DNA of 64,000 nucleotides, taken from positions 589,501 to 653,500 of the forward strand of contig CAWZYM010000012.1 of the NCBI GenBank assembly GCA_963966185.1, written 5' to 3'. How positions within the stretch are numbered: the stretch's first letter is position 1; every line of letters starts with the position of its first letter. Below, one piece after another: positions 11,182 through 22,711 of this stretch. This DNA comes from Rhabditoides inermis. Taxonomy: Eukaryota > Nematoda > Chromadorea > Rhabditida > Rhabditidae. A program made the position numbers and the translations under genes. Under the pieces are notes generated by a model. The model was not told where the DNA came from. It saw only the letters and a list, made by a program, of their open reading frames with translations, and did not search any database.

Positions 11182-11227
11182 CAACAAAAAAGAACGATGG
11201 CCGGCGTGGCAGAAAGGCGAAGAGTAC
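11139..11227. repeat. Inverted duplication of an exon fragment
   Basis: ACTCTTCGCCTTTCTGCC (11141 onward) recurs inverted at 11204-11225, forming a hairpin inside the decayed exon. The same structure occurs at the offset of 2789 in the next unit. One arm corresponds to the Trp-Gln-Lys-Cys-Glu-Glu-Cys region of the intact exon at 16574-16753. Confidence 0.6.
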
Positions 11228-11330
11228 ATGCAGGCCTTGGGTCCCCTACTCACGGATCTGACCGGTAGTTTGTTCGATGCTTTGTGTTTGTGATTATGTG
11301 ATATCTGATTCTGAATAAATACATTATATA

Positions 11331-11927
11331 GGGTATCCCCCATTTTCACGGTACGCGAATTATCGGCGGTCGGCCAGACAGGGGCGAAATGACGAGCTTT
11401 TATGCAAATTGGAGAAATTTCGAGGTTTTCCGCCGAAAATGTGGCAAAAAATTTAAGAAATTGAAAAATCGAAATCTAGAGTTCTGTGCGGATACTATCA
11501 AAGCACCTTCTCCCTCAAACTGGGTTCTGTAGCATGAATTGGAAGTGAGTTATTAAGTTTATTAGATTTTACATATTGAACAGCCTCAAAAAAGTGGTTA
11601 TCGAATGATATAATGATAACAAGAAAACCAAAGCGAAATTCAAAAATCGAAATCTAGATTTCTATGGGGACTGGGGATCTACACCACATATCCGAAAATT
11701 AGAAAATTTCATCAATTCCGGAAGGAGTTATTAGCTCTGGAAGGTGAAGAGCTCTGCTTCATTAGATTTGCAAATGACCTTCATTTTCATAGAATCAGAC
11801 CGCAAAGCGCGCGATTCGCGTGGTCGAATGGTCTTGCGCGGGCCGATAGCGCGGCAAAATGCAATGAAATGATGTCTGGAAAATATGCGACGAGATGGCT
11901 GTCGTACCGTGAACCGGGGGGATACCC
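11331..11927. mobile_element. Non-autonomous DNA transposon with GGGTATCCCC inverted ends, copy 1
   Basis: The ends GGGTATCCCCC...TTCACGGTACG are inverted at 597 bases distance. Direct TATATA flanks both sides. The related sequence at 8131-8145 reads ACAT-TATATA-ACAAC without the element, so it is an empty site. There is no transposase ORF. Superfamily unassigned; the duplicated site may be TA, TATA or TATATA. Confidence 0.8.
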
Positions 11928-11976
11928 TATATAACAACAAATCGATGGGAGCATAACACATGTACTGGACGAAACT

Positions 11977-12088
11977 CAAATCAAATGTTCATTCGGAATC
12001 GCAAACAAGATCATGATGACTACAAAAAAAAACGAAATCATTCATGATCATGTTTGCGATTCCGAATAAACATTTGATTTGATTTGAT
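11977..12088. mobile_element. Palindromic MITE (TCAAATGTT-ATTCGGAATCGCAAAC ends)
   Basis: The left arm CAAATCAAATGTTCATTCGG and the right arm are inverted complements around a short A-rich loop, with CATGATCATG near the arms. A copy lies at 14766-14877. Single or decayed ends of the same family occur near 9560, 12405, 21247, 25440, 36920 and 44930. Confidence 0.65.
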
Positions 12089-12111
12089 TTAGGCGAAATG
12101 AGTTGACGTAC

Positions 12112-13430
12112 CATGGACGCAACAGCTGCCGCGGAGAGAGCGACCCGCTGGCGGGTGCGCCACACTCCGCTCTCACACGCCAGCAGGCAAGCGATCATCG
12201 ACGGGGCCTCAATGTACAGACATATACTTCCACAAGCACACGCGACATACCTCGAAGGCCGAGAAGAAGATAACAGCGTGCACACGCGAGAACGTAGACG
12301 CGGGATTATTCAATGACCACCAAGAAGCGCTCGACGCCACCACCACAGTCGCGAGAAGCTTCAGGCCCGCCAAAAGTGTAACGATGACCTAAATAAAACC
12401 ATATCAAATGTGTATTCGAAGCCGCAAACGTGATCATGATATGTACGAAAGCGAAATCACTATTAAGACCGTATGATTGGATGTTGAGATGTTCAGCTAC
12501 TACTTGCACAGTGGTTTTTTCGCGCATAATATTCATCATATATTTTGTGGGTTGCATTATGCAAACTGTGATAAATTAAACGTTCAAAGTTCTATTCCAC
12601 CTTGGCAAAGTCGAGTTTGGGGTTGGCGGGAGCGGGCGCAGCTTGCTGACCGGCGACAACAGCTGCCGCGGGTCGCCGCCTTGGCGGAGGCGTCGGCGGC
12701 GGGGTCAACATCGACAACGAGTTCATCGGCTTGATATATGCATTACGTACATGAGATAAACAAATCATATAAAGCGCAGTGAGTTGATACGCTTGAATAA
12801 CGTTGAAATTTACGCCCAAAATCAGTGTAGTGAGAAATGCGTCTCTCGAGTTTGATTTACAACTCCTTTGAAACACTGGGAAACACTCGCCTCGCGCACC
12901 TCCCGACTTGATACGGAACCGATGTTCGCTGGCGCTGGCCAGAATATTATTACGACAGCGGCTTATATTGACGAGCTGGTGACGCGATTTGGCGGTGACA
13001 TGACGTCATACACACACCAGACATTTTACCGCGTACCGTACAGGCAGAAGAGAGAAGAGGAGACCCATTGTCGTCAGAAAGACAGACGGGCAATCTGTTC
13101 CCTAGGATTTTCGCGAGTAGTTTTTTTCGGAAGAAAACATAACATCAGTCCATAACCAACCGCGCATAACTCACAGTAAAATTGAGTAGAATACCGTATA
13201 CTTACACAAATAACAAGGCGTTTGCGAAACAGTAAAATTACATTTCACCATCCAAGTGGTGAGTGACTAATAGTACTGCAGTTATCTTGTGAACATATTT
13301 TATCGCATAATGTCACATAAAACAAAAAAAAGTGCGAGGTGGGGGGGGGGCAGTCTCCATTCCGAACGAGTTGAGCATGGCGCGCAACTGAAGCGCGTTC
13401 CTCGGAGACGCGTACTCATCTGAAAGAACG

Positions 13431-13476
<46 letters not shown>

Positions 13477-13971
13477 ACACACACACACTCTACTTCTATA
13501 CCCACCTGTCAGCTGTTTGGACGGGGCGTGGCTGCTGGCCTTGGCTCTGCAGTCCACCATCGGAGTGCTCTCGATGGAGTAGCGCAGGAACTCCATGTCG
13601 TGGCGGATCTCCGCTGCCGCCTGGAGTGTTCGAGTGGGTGAGAGGGAGGGTGCGAGAGGGACTACCTTCGGCACACGGCGACGCGTGCGCTTCCCACGCC
13701 TCTTCTTGACGTCCTGCAAACTACTGAATGAGCCTACATTCATATCATTCAGAATCGTTTCCCATCTCACCTTTCTTTTCACCTTCTCCCATTTACGCGA
13801 CACGTGAGGCACAATGTGCCTCACTTGTGAGGACTGCAGAGTGAACTGAGCAGAGGGCTGGCTCGCACTTTGCCCCATACTCCCACTCCCCCCGTCCAAC
13901 TCACCTCTCCTGCACTCGACTCGACCGTGCACTCTTCGCCTTTCTGCCACGCGGGCTACCGCTCCTTCACC
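12112..13971 (-). pseudogene. Tandem membrane-protein gene, copy B (decayed 5' exon)
   Basis: 3' exons 12729-12601, 12388-12251 and 12207-12112 keep open frames and match copy A (MNSLSM loop; VIVTLL segment; APSMIACLL-WRTRQR). The 5' half (about 13390-13970) is almost identical to the corresponding part of copy A, including the TAG in the CWVKER exon and the inverted fragment. The acceptor of the Pro-rich exon differs from copy A (ATCAAG instead of ATATCAG), shifting the exon edge by one base. Whether any of the copies makes a protein is open. Confidence 0.45.
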
Positions 13972-14120
13972 CAACAAAAAAGAACGATGGCCGGCGTGGC
14001 AGAAAGGCGAAGAGTACATGCAGGCCTTGGGTCCCCTACTCACGGATCTGACCGGTAGTTTGTTCGATGCTTTGTGTTTGTGATTATGTGATATCTGATT
14101 CTGAATAAATACATTATATA

Positions 14121-14716
14121 GGGTATCCCCCATTTTCACGGTACGCGAATTATCGGCGGTCGGCCAGACAGGGGCGAAATGACGAGCTTTTATGCAAATT
14201 GGAGAAATTTCGAGGTTTTCCGCCGAAAATGTGGCAAAAATTTAAGAAATTGAAAAATCGAAATCTAGAGTTCTGTGCGGATACTATCAAAGCACCTTCT
14301 TTCTCAAACTGGGTTCTGTAGCATGAATTGGAAGTGAGTTATTAAGTTTATTAGATTTTACATATTGAACAGCCTCAAAAAAGTGGTTATCGAATGATAT
14401 AATGATAACAAGAAAACCAAAGCGAAATTCAAAAATCGAAATCTAGATTTCTATGGGGACTGGGGATCTACACCACATATCCGAAAATTAGAAAATTTCA
14501 TCAATTCCGGAAGGAGTTATTAGCTCTGGAAGGTGAAGAGCTCTGCTTCATTAGATTTGCAAATGACCTTCATTTTCATAGAATCAGACCGCAAAGCGCG
14601 CGATTCGCGTGGTCGAATGGTCTTGCGCGGGCCGATAGCGCGGCAAAATGCAATGAAATGATGTCTGGAAAATATGCGACGAGATGGCTGTCGTACCGTG
14701 AACCGGGGGGATACCC
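14121..14716. mobile_element. Same DNA transposon, copy 2 (carried by the tandem duplication)
   Basis: Copy of 11331-11927 at offset about 2790 with the same TATATA flanks. It was copied with the tandem duplication and is not an independent insertion. Confidence 0.8.
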
Positions 14717-14765
14717 TATATAACAACAAATCGATGGGAGCATAACACATGTACTGGACGAAACT

Positions 14766-14877
14766 CAAATCAAATGTTCATTCGGAATCGCAAACAAGAT
14801 CATGATGACTACAAAAAAAAACGAAATCATTCATGATCATGTTTGCGATTCCGAATAAACATTTGATTTGATTTGAT
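14766..14877. mobile_element. Palindromic MITE, copy in second tandem unit
   Basis: Duplicate of 11977-12088 carried by the 2.79-kb tandem duplication. Confidence 0.65.
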
Positions 14878-14900
14878 TTAGGCGAAATGAGTTGACGTAC

Positions 14901-17155
14901 CATGGACGCAACAGCTGCCGCGGAGAGAGCGACCCGCTGGCGGGTGCGCCACACTCCGCTCTCACACGCCAGCAGGCAAGCGATCATCGACGGGGCCTCA
15001 ATGTACAGACATATACTTCCACAAGCACACGCGACATACCTCGAAGGCCGAGAAGAAGATAACAGCGTGCACACGCGAGAACGTAGACGCGGGATTATTC
15101 AATGACCACCAAGAAGCGCTCGACGCCACCACCACAGTCGCGAGAAGCTTCAGGCCCGCCAAAAGTGTAACGATGACCTAAATAAAACCATATCAAATGT
15201 GTATTCGAAGCCGCAAACGTGATCATGATATGTACGAAAGCGAAATCACTAATAAGACCGTATGATTGGATGTTGAGATGTTCAGCTACTACTTGCACAG
15301 TGGTTTTTTCGCGCATAATATTCATCATATATTTTGTGGGTTGCATTATGCAAACTGTGATAAATTAAACGTTCAAAGTTCTATTCCACCTTGGCAAAGT
15401 CGAGTTTGGGGTTGGCGGGAGCGGGCGCAGCTTGCTGACCGGCGACAACAGCTGCCGCGGGTCGCCGCCTTGGCGGAGGCGTCGGCGGCGGGGTCAACAT
15501 CGACAACGAGTTCATCGGCTTGATATATGCATTACGTACATGAGATAAACAAATCATATAAAGCGCAGTGAGTTGATACGCTTGAATAACGTTGAAATTT
15601 ACGCCCAAAATCAGTGTAGTGAGAAATGCGTCTCTCGAGTTTGATTTACAACTCCTTTGAAACACTGGGAAACACTCGCCTCGCGCACCTCCCGACTTGA
15701 TACGGAACCGATGTTCGCTGGCGCTGGCCAGAATATTATTACGACAGCGGCTTATATTGACGAGCTGGTGACGCGATTTGGCGGTGACATGACGTCATAC
15801 ACACACCGGACATTTTACCGCGTACCGTACAGGCAGAAGAGAGAAGAGGAGACCCATTGTCGTCAGAAAGACAGACGGGCAATCTGTTCCCTAGGATTTT
15901 CGCGAGTAGTTTTTTTCGGAAGAAAACATAACATCAGTCCATAACCAACCGCGCATAACTCACAGTAAAATTGAGTAGAATACCGTATACTTACACAAAT
16001 AACAAGGCGTTTGCGAAACAGTAAAATTACATTTCACCATCCAAGTGGTGAGTGACTAATAGTACTGCAGTTATCTTGTGAACATATTTTATCGCATAAT
16101 GTCACATAAAACAAAAAAAAAGTGCGAGGTGGGGGGGGGCAGGGGTGCGAGACGGACTACCTTCGTCTTCTCCTTCCCGGCATCCTGCTCACTCGGGCGC
16201 CTCACCACGGGAGGACGGCAGCGTGAGCTGAGCACAGGGCTGGCTCGCACTTTCCCTCATACTCCCACTACAAACACACCTCCTCGTACAGCATCGCCGT
16301 CAGCTCGGTGAACACATTGGACACGACAGCGCACGACTGAACAACAGTTAAACAACTAATCGATACAATCAATAATGCGAAATCCCGCGAACCCACCGTC
16401 GCGGCGTCTCCTCGCCTCCTCCTTGTCTTCGCGACCACCTACTTGAACCTGCGCACGACGTCTCGCCGGGGCGTCTCTCCGCGAAGGAAGCGACGGCTGT
16501 TCCGGGGTCAGCTGAAGTAAGAGCAGGCTGGTTCTCGCACTTTCTCCCACTCTCCCCCCCCTGTCCAGCTCACCTCTCCAGCGCCAGAAACGGCCTTGCA
16601 CTCTTCGCATTTCTGCCACACGGGCCACCGCTCCTTCACCCAACACGAGATCATCTTGTCCCGCACAAAGCGGTGCTCCTCGTACACCCGCACCGTGCGG
16701 CAGAGCGACGGCGGCTTGGCGGCGGCGACGTCCAAGCGGGGCGGAGCGCCAGTCTTCAAATGTATACAGTGGATTGCATGTACGCATCAGCGTTCTGGTA
16801 TAGAATCGTGAAAATGAAGTGGCAACTTACCGTCTGCTCGTGGGTGTTGGGCGGCTCGGCGCGCACGCGCTTCTTCTCCTCCTCCACAGCCAACTGCGGC
16901 AATGTCTGTCTCGGCTTGTAGATGAGCATCTGAAAGCGATCGATAGTCAACACACGAAAACGGCAAGAGTGACAAGAACAATCATACTCACCGTCTTGCC
17001 GGGACGACGCGGGTCAGGGACGGGCGTGGCGACAAACAGACCCTGAAACAGTTGATAAGCACAATACGTGTTCACTCGCTCACCATGCCGTCCAAACCGA
17101 TGGTGGTGGTCATGACGGGGGCCAGGTTGGTGCTCTGAGACGAGTCATTGATCAT
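14901..17155 (-). CDS. Tandem membrane-protein gene, copy C, with the only intact 5' end
   Basis: Start at 17155 (MINDSSQSTNLAPV). Exons 17155-17084, 17042-16992 (GLFVATPVPDPRRPGKT), 16929-16831 (MLIYKPRQTLPQL), 16753-16574 (VRVYEEHRF..CWVKERWPVWQKCEEC) and 16511-16397 join in phase. Then come 16336-16280 (SCAVVSNVFTELTAML) and 16184-16161 (DAGKEKTK); the step from 16397 to 16336 is out of phase, so a piece is wrong or missing. The 3' membrane exons at 15518-15390, 15177-15040 and 14996-14901 belong to the adjoining duplicated unit. The exons matching AAAEIRHDMEF and DEYASPRN are absent between 16161 and 15518. The N-terminal part looks soluble. It starts 510 bases after the receptor gene on the same strand. 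Confidence 0.45.
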
Positions 17156-17664
17156 TGACAATAACGATAAGAAACACAAAAAGACTCGTTTGGCGAAAAG
17201 TAACACACTAAGAAAATCACAAACCCTGTGCGCTTTGTTCGCTTTGAACGGGGGGGGGGGGGCTCCCGGCTGGGAGCGGTAAGTGTTCTAAATAAAATGT
17301 ATGAACACAGGAAGGATCACTCGAAATCACGGAGAGACGGCGTGGTTGTAAACAATAGTAACGAATGGCACGTGCGCTCGCGCGAGTCCTTCCTCTCTCT
17401 CTCTCGAGGCAATGACACGTCAACCACGCGCGGGCAACTTGAATTACGCATTCAGGCAATCGCAGCTCGGTGGATATGCAAATTACAAGAGTATCGCGCG
17501 CGCCCGCGCGACCTATCCTCTGTTTTCTTGGTCACGAGAGATGATCAGCGCTCCAGACCTGCTCCACCTCCGCAAGTCCCGCCCCCTTCAATGTGGAAGG
17601 AGCGAAATGAAATCAACAACATCAACAACGACACATCTTCGTTCCTTATATTTATCGCATGTGT

Positions 17665-18402
17665 TCAGGCATGCAGGTAGGGCGCCGTGTAGAATATGCC
17701 GCCGATCGCCGAGCACAGAAACGCCGTGAACAACACCAGACACAGCCGGTCGAGCGCCATCGCCGCGAACTTCCACTCCTCCTGAACCAGGGTGATAAGG
17801 CTCCGCCCCTTCACGCCCCGCCCCAACCTGCACGTCTTTGATGTCGCGCTTGCGGTCGATGCGACGGCGGATGAACTGCATGCGCTGTCCGATCGCCGTG
17901 TACACTTCTATGACGGTGAGATGGAACGCGTTCTGCGCGGCGCTCGGCGCTGCAATCGAACATGTCAGAAGATGTGAACAAGCAAATGACATCAGGTCAT
18001 GACAAAATATGACATTATAATAGCAATCGGAAAAGCCATAATACGTGCTTCTACAAATCTACCTATCGGATTTGCCAACAAGGCTTGTTGAAAAAGACAA
18101 CCCCCACAACTCGCTATGATTCTATGGAATCTTGTAGGCATGCCCCATACCAAGCCATAGCCATGGTAAGGTTTTCCAATGGACAATTCGACGAAACGTT
18201 TTCTACATCTCACTGTCAAGTGGTGTGTGTGGTGCGTTGAAGAGACTACGTTGAAGAGACCAACCGGCCAACCCACCGTCCTCCCGTACCAGCTCAATGC
18301 ACCGCTGCATGTACTTCTCCACCCGCGCGTCCCTCGCCGAGCGATCATCAACGGGGGGAGAGGAGGACGGGGTGGCGAAGATGGTGTCACCTACCTGGAG
18401 AG

Positions 18403-18441
<39 letters not shown>

Positions 18442-20769
18442 GGGAGAGAGGGAGAGGGAGGGAGAGAGAGAGGGAGAGAGAGGGAGGGAGAGGGAGATAG
18501 GGAAGGAGGGAGAGAGAGGGAGAGAGAGAGAGGGAGAGGGAGAGGGAGAGAGAGGGGAGGGAAAGAGTGAGATGGAGAGGAGAGTGAGGGGGGAGAGTGA
18601 TGGAGGGAGAAAGAGAGGGAGAGATAGGGGGGAGAGAGAGGGGGTAAGAGAGAGGGGAGAGAGATGGAGAGAGAGGAAGAGAGAGAGAGGAAGAGAGAGA
18701 GAGAGACAGAGAGAGAGAGGGGGTGTGTACCTTCTTGGGAATGCGCAGCTGTTCCATGGGCACTTGGTGGATCTTCTCGATGAGCGGCTCTTTCATTGCC
18801 GAATCGACAGACGAGGCGTCCGACTGTCGCCCGCTCTCCACCGCGTCACGATTCGGACACTGCAACGGCGTGGCTCCGCCCCTTTTGACCCCGCCTACTT
18901 TACAGACAGTTATGGCTTTATTTTGAGTAGCTCTTCTTCTTCCCTATCTACTGCACCATACGTAATACTGCACAACTCACGGAGCATGACTGCGCAAAGT
19001 TGGTGGGATACGATTTCCCGTCGGAGAACTTGTGATTCGGCCGTTTCATGAGCAGCAGCCACGGTAGGAATTCGACAAAGAGATAGCGGAACTGGAATGA
19101 GAGAGAATGCATTCATTCCCGGTGTTTGGACGTCACATCATCATGGCTGAGTGGTCTAGTGGTATGATTCTCGCTTAGGGTGCGAGAGGTCCCGGGTTCA
19201 ATCCCCGGCTCAGCCCGATGTTTTGCCGACTCACAGACGGGGACATTGTGTGGTTGGCCGGCTGGCGGTAGCGCAGATTGAGAACAGTGATCGTAAAGGT
19301 GGTCGAAATCGCCACGATGACTGTGACGGTGGAGAAGAAAATGCCTGCAATAAGCCAATAAGTAGTTCCTATTTTAGCAGACAAATTACATTTTTAATCA
19401 AAATACTCACCCAATAACGGTATGTTCTCCGAAGTAGAAGGTGTCATATCCGAGACGACAGTGAGAAAGAAACACACCGAAAGCAGAATGGTCGTTTCTA
19501 AAGCATTGAGGAAGGAATTGAGGAATCAATCGATAATCAATACTCACGAAAGCCGATTTTCTCGCTCATATCGTGCGCGGGTAGGCAGAAGGCCATAAGT
19601 GTCATGAGAGAGATGAGGAGAGAGGGCAGGATGATGTTGAACGTGTAGAACAGTGTACCTGCAAGGGATGAGTCAGCAACACAGTCATTGTCGTGTGGCT
19701 AGCGGACTTCTTTTTTTTTCTTCTTCTTTTTTTTTCTTCTTTTTCCGCCATTCGGAACACCTTTTCAGACAGAAAGTTTCAAATTATCAGTTTCTGTTAT
19801 CAGAGTGAAGCCTTTTCCGAGAGACTAACCTAACCACTTCTTTAGAGATGGAAACGTTCTGGTACGTTTTTGTTTGAGGCATCTGTCCGCGACTGTCTTT
19901 TTGGAGACTTTTGATATTTTCCCCACTCACGTCGCTGTATGTTAATGTAGAAGCGTATCGTGGGATAGGGCTCTGGACAGCACGCGTAGAAGTACTCCTC
20001 GCGCACCGCCGGCACGCCTGCATCAATCGATAAATCAATAATCGATCAAATTTGTTCACCGGCCTGGCTGGAACAGTGCCGGACTGGTCTTTTGACCGTG
20101 AAAATCACGAAATCAGATGTCGCACTCACTTTTGAGCACCCACTCTCCGTTGGAGACGAAGGTGGAGAGGTCCATCTGCGGCTCGCGCGGCTCGTCGTCG
20201 GGGTCTTCCTGCAAAAAGTATTCCTATCGAGGAAGTCTTTCTGGATATCGCATCGTTGAGCCGGTTGAGCGACCTACTACTCTCTCTACTCTCTACTCGC
20301 CCTGACTGTCAAAAAAGCCTATAACTTATAATCTACGTCTCATAGCCCAAAAGAAAAAGCCATCTTCAATTCCCCAAAGCAGAAACTGCCTAGAGGGCAC
20401 TTGCACATTGCACACAACTAGTCATGTCGGTGAAATCCATGAAAACTAACGCATGCCTTCGAAAGAGTGCGAAAAAGAAAAAGAAACACGGGAACTCACC
20501 TCTCTATCAATCTGCAGGTCGAGCGAGAAGCCGTTGTAGGTCCACGAGCCGAACTTGAGGTAACATGACTGTTCGTCAAAGGGGAACCTGGAAGTGATCA
20601 ATCAATCAATACTCAATCAATAATCGATCAATACCAGGTGATGTCCATCTTGCAGGTGACTTTGAATATGCCGGGTGGGATCCAGTTGACTTCTCCCGTG
20701 CTGTACACGACCATGTTAGATTTGAACGTCGAGTCAAAGTGGTCGTCGGCGCTGGAAGAGAGAAAGAGG

Positions 20770-20815
<46 letters not shown>

Positions 20816-20853
20816 GAAAGAGAAAGAGAGAAAGAAAGAGAGAGAGAGAGAGG

Positions 20854-20898
<45 letters not shown>

Positions 20899-20938
20899 GA
20901 GAAAGAGAAAGAGAGAAAGAAAGAGAGAGAGAGAGGGA

Positions 20939-20997
<59 letters not shown>

Positions 20998-21038
20998 GAA
21001 AGAGAAAGAGAGAAAGAAAGAGAGAGAGAGAGAGGGGA

Positions 21039-21109
<71 letters not shown>

Positions 21110-21910
21110 TGAGAGGAGAGCTCTCACCTATTGTACAGCAGAATGTCGGGCTGCCAAATTTGGTTCTCTTGCGAGGGGAAGCGCACCGATTCGATGTTCT
21201 CGTTCTTCGTCGGATCCCATCGCAGTCGATAGTCGTTCCAGATCTTCAAAATCAAAATCAAATGTTTTTTTCGGAATCGCAAACATGATCATGACGCGTA
21301 CAAAAACGAAATCACTCATGAGAACCGAAAATGTTCGTAGGATTTTGGGCAATTAGGAAATGACACCAGACACCATGACACCAGACACCAGACACCACGA
21401 CACCACGACCCTTTGGTGTCGACACCACGACACCACGACACCACGACACCACTTTACAAAACAAAAATTTCTGCATCTTTTTCAGTTATATAGACGAGAG
21501 GTCGTAGTGCAGTTGTGTTTTGTGAAGTGGTGTCGTGGTGTCATGGTGTCGACACCGTGGTGTCGTGGTGTCGTGGTGTCGACACCATGGTGTCGTGGTG
21601 TCGTGGTGTCTGGTGTCTGGTGTCGTGGTGTCGTGGTGTCTGGTGTCATTTCCTAATTACCAGGATTTTGCGTCGAATGTAAGGTGCAGGTTAGTTTCAG
21701 ATCGTAAAGTAGCGGTCAGTCTCACAACGTGTTCCGAAGGCGTTTCGAAGGCACTGTTTTGAAGAGACTGACCACACCTTAAGAAAACCATTTTCAAACT
21801 TTTGACACTCACATATTTGAGCCACGCGTTGATCTCGATCAGTTGATTTTTCTCATCCTGAAAATGACCACGTCTCTCTCTCTCCCTCTTTCTCCCTATC
21901 TCTCTCTCCC

Positions 21911-21968
<58 letters not shown>

Positions 21969-22277
21969 CGCACCACATTGATGATCTGTTGCAGAAAGAC
22001 CTTCATCGAAACCCGAATCGCATCTTTTGGATCCTGAGAAATAAGTTACATTTATGTTAGTTTGTTAGGAGTAGGACTATGTTACCTGTACTGGTCGCAC
22101 AAAATGAGAATAGTTTGAGAGCAGCTTTCTAGAACCGAGATCATATTGAAAAGGACAAAAAAGAATAACTCACTTGTACAATGCATTTTCCGCTTTACTC
22201 GCATAAGTCGAAGAAATACAATACACAGCGAATACAGATACAACAATACAAATTGTAAAGTTTGAATAGATGAACAT
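17665..22277 (-). CDS. Nicotinic acetylcholine receptor, alpha-type subunit
   Basis: Seventeen exons join in frame to 547 residues: 22277-22174, 22128-22086, 22033-21974, 21857-21813, 21243-21128, 20751-20635, 20587-20500, 20208-20130, 20017-19931, 19658-19548, 19497-19411, 19344-19235, 19091-18981, 18859-18731, 18394-18277, 17949-17828, 17781-17665. It has a signal peptide ([20 protein letters not shown]), the loop [10 protein letters not shown], the Cys-loop [15 protein letters not shown], adjacent cysteines YACCPEPYP (alpha type, agonist-binding loop C), M1 from [13 protein letters not shown]2 [16 protein letters not shown] with Glu -1' and Leu 9', M3, a cytoplasmic loop of about 150 residues and M4 ending YLHA. 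It is a cation channel subunit of the plasma membrane, alpha7/ACR-like. The start Met was chosen because it opens the signal peptide; a longer upstream frame exists. Confidence 0.93.
18403..18722. repeat. Long (GA)n/(GGGA)n purine tract in receptor intron
   Basis: More than 300 bases of almost pure purine on the plus strand (polypyrimidine on the coding strand) fill the intron between exons 18731 and 18394. The long open frames across it are artefacts. Confidence 0.9.
19145..19216 (+). tRNA. tRNA-Pro (anticodon AGG)
   Basis: A 72-base cloverleaf: acceptor GGCTGAG/CTCAGCC with discriminator C, D arm TGGTCTAGTGGTATGA, anticodon arm CTCGC-TTAGGGT-GCGAG giving anticodon AGG, T arm CCGGGTTCAATCCCCGG. 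It lies on the plus strand inside the receptor intron between 19091 and 19235, opposite to the host gene. Confidence 0.95.
20757..21118. repeat. (GA)n tract with internal repeated AAAGGAGAAAG modules in receptor intron
   Basis: About 360 bases of pure purine. A unit of about 110-120 bases (GGAGAAAGAGAAAGAGAGAA and flanking GA runs) appears three times, so the tract grew by larger duplications as well as dinucleotide slippage. Confidence 0.85.
21348..21661. mobile_element. Foldback transposon built of GACACCA repeats, 9-bp target duplication
   Basis: The ends GGCAATTAGGAAATGACACC and its complement (GGTGTCATTTCCTAATTACC) enclose long arms of GACACCACGACACCA-type repeats around an 85-base unique centre. 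AGGATTTTG flanks both sides (21339-21347 and 21662-21670). The duplicated copy of this intron near 25642 has one CGACTTTG and no element. Long terminal inverted arms plus a 9-bp duplication suggest a MULE- or hAT-type foldback element. Confidence 0.85.
21708..21779. mobile_element. 72-bp MITE of the GGTCAGTCTCTTCG family, TAA target duplication
   Basis: Ends AGTAGCGGTCAGTCTC and AGGTGTGGTCAGTCTCTTC (reversed), flanked by TAA on both sides. The corresponding place in the duplicated intron (near 25680) reads ATCATAAG with no element: a clean empty site with one TAA. Three-base T-A duplications and this size fit PIF/Harbinger-derived MITEs. Confidence 0.85.
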
Positions 22278-22711
22278 TCGTTTTTCGCGATTCGTCCGCT
22301 GTTTCAGTGAGTGGATTCGAGGGGATTCGAGGGCTGTCCAACGGGCTAGACAAACACCGAGAGAGTGCGCTGATCGGCGAGAGGCAGACACGTGAGGACA
22401 GCGAGAGAGTGCGTGGGCAAGAGAGGGACGGAAGTGAACTCAGTTCAAACATGAGAGATATGAAAAGGCACTCTAATAGGCTATAGCTAAGCTGGAGCCG
22501 TGACTATTCTTCCATATTATTCTTTCGAGTCATGTTCGAAATCCCTACAATCGAAGTCAGCTCTGTCATCAATACGGTACAGTGAAATCCTCAGAGCATG
22601 CGTCCTTAAATGGTCATCAGTGGATTGGGGTACAGTAAGCGCCTGAGGCGAGGCCGCGCGTTACCGTAAAAGGCAAGACACACTACTGTCACTCATATCT
22701 GCTTATTCGCG
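22278..22711. promoter_or_regulatory. Shared intergenic region between divergent receptor and F-box genes
   Basis: Only 434 bases separate the receptor start (22277, minus) from the F-box start (22712, plus), so promoters for both genes probably lie here. The same interval is conserved in the second copy (26158-26588) although both genes there are broken. No TATA box is assigned. Confidence 0.5.

Larger units (their letters stand above)
10560..16138. repeat. Recent tandem duplication, two units of about 2.79 kb
   Basis: Bases about 10560-13349 recur at about 13350-16138 with only scattered single-base differences (constant offset 2789). Each unit carries the 5' half of one membrane-gene copy, the transposon with TATATA flanks, a palindromic element and the 3' half of the next copy. 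The junctions fall in a G-run (near 13340 and 16131). The region 9240-10560 is an older, more diverged copy of 12100-13349, so the array grew at least twice. Confidence 0.9.

Noticed and set aside
10411..11349. 312-codon open frame on the minus strand (and its copy ending at 14139)
   Set aside because: It runs through introns with clear splice sites, a GA microsatellite and the edge of a transposon; only short pieces of it match the exon frames.
18179..19051. 290-codon open frame, Arg/Glu-rich
   Set aside because: Mostly the purine tract of a receptor intron read in frame; the flanks are receptor exons on the other strand.
20606..21288. Long Ser/Leu-rich or Arg/Glu-rich frames on both strands
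   Set aside because: Low-complexity (GA)n artefacts inside a receptor intron.
21348..21661. CRISPR-like array of GACACCA repeats
   Set aside because: Repeats are in inverted halves with no spacers; a eukaryotic foldback transposon explains it.
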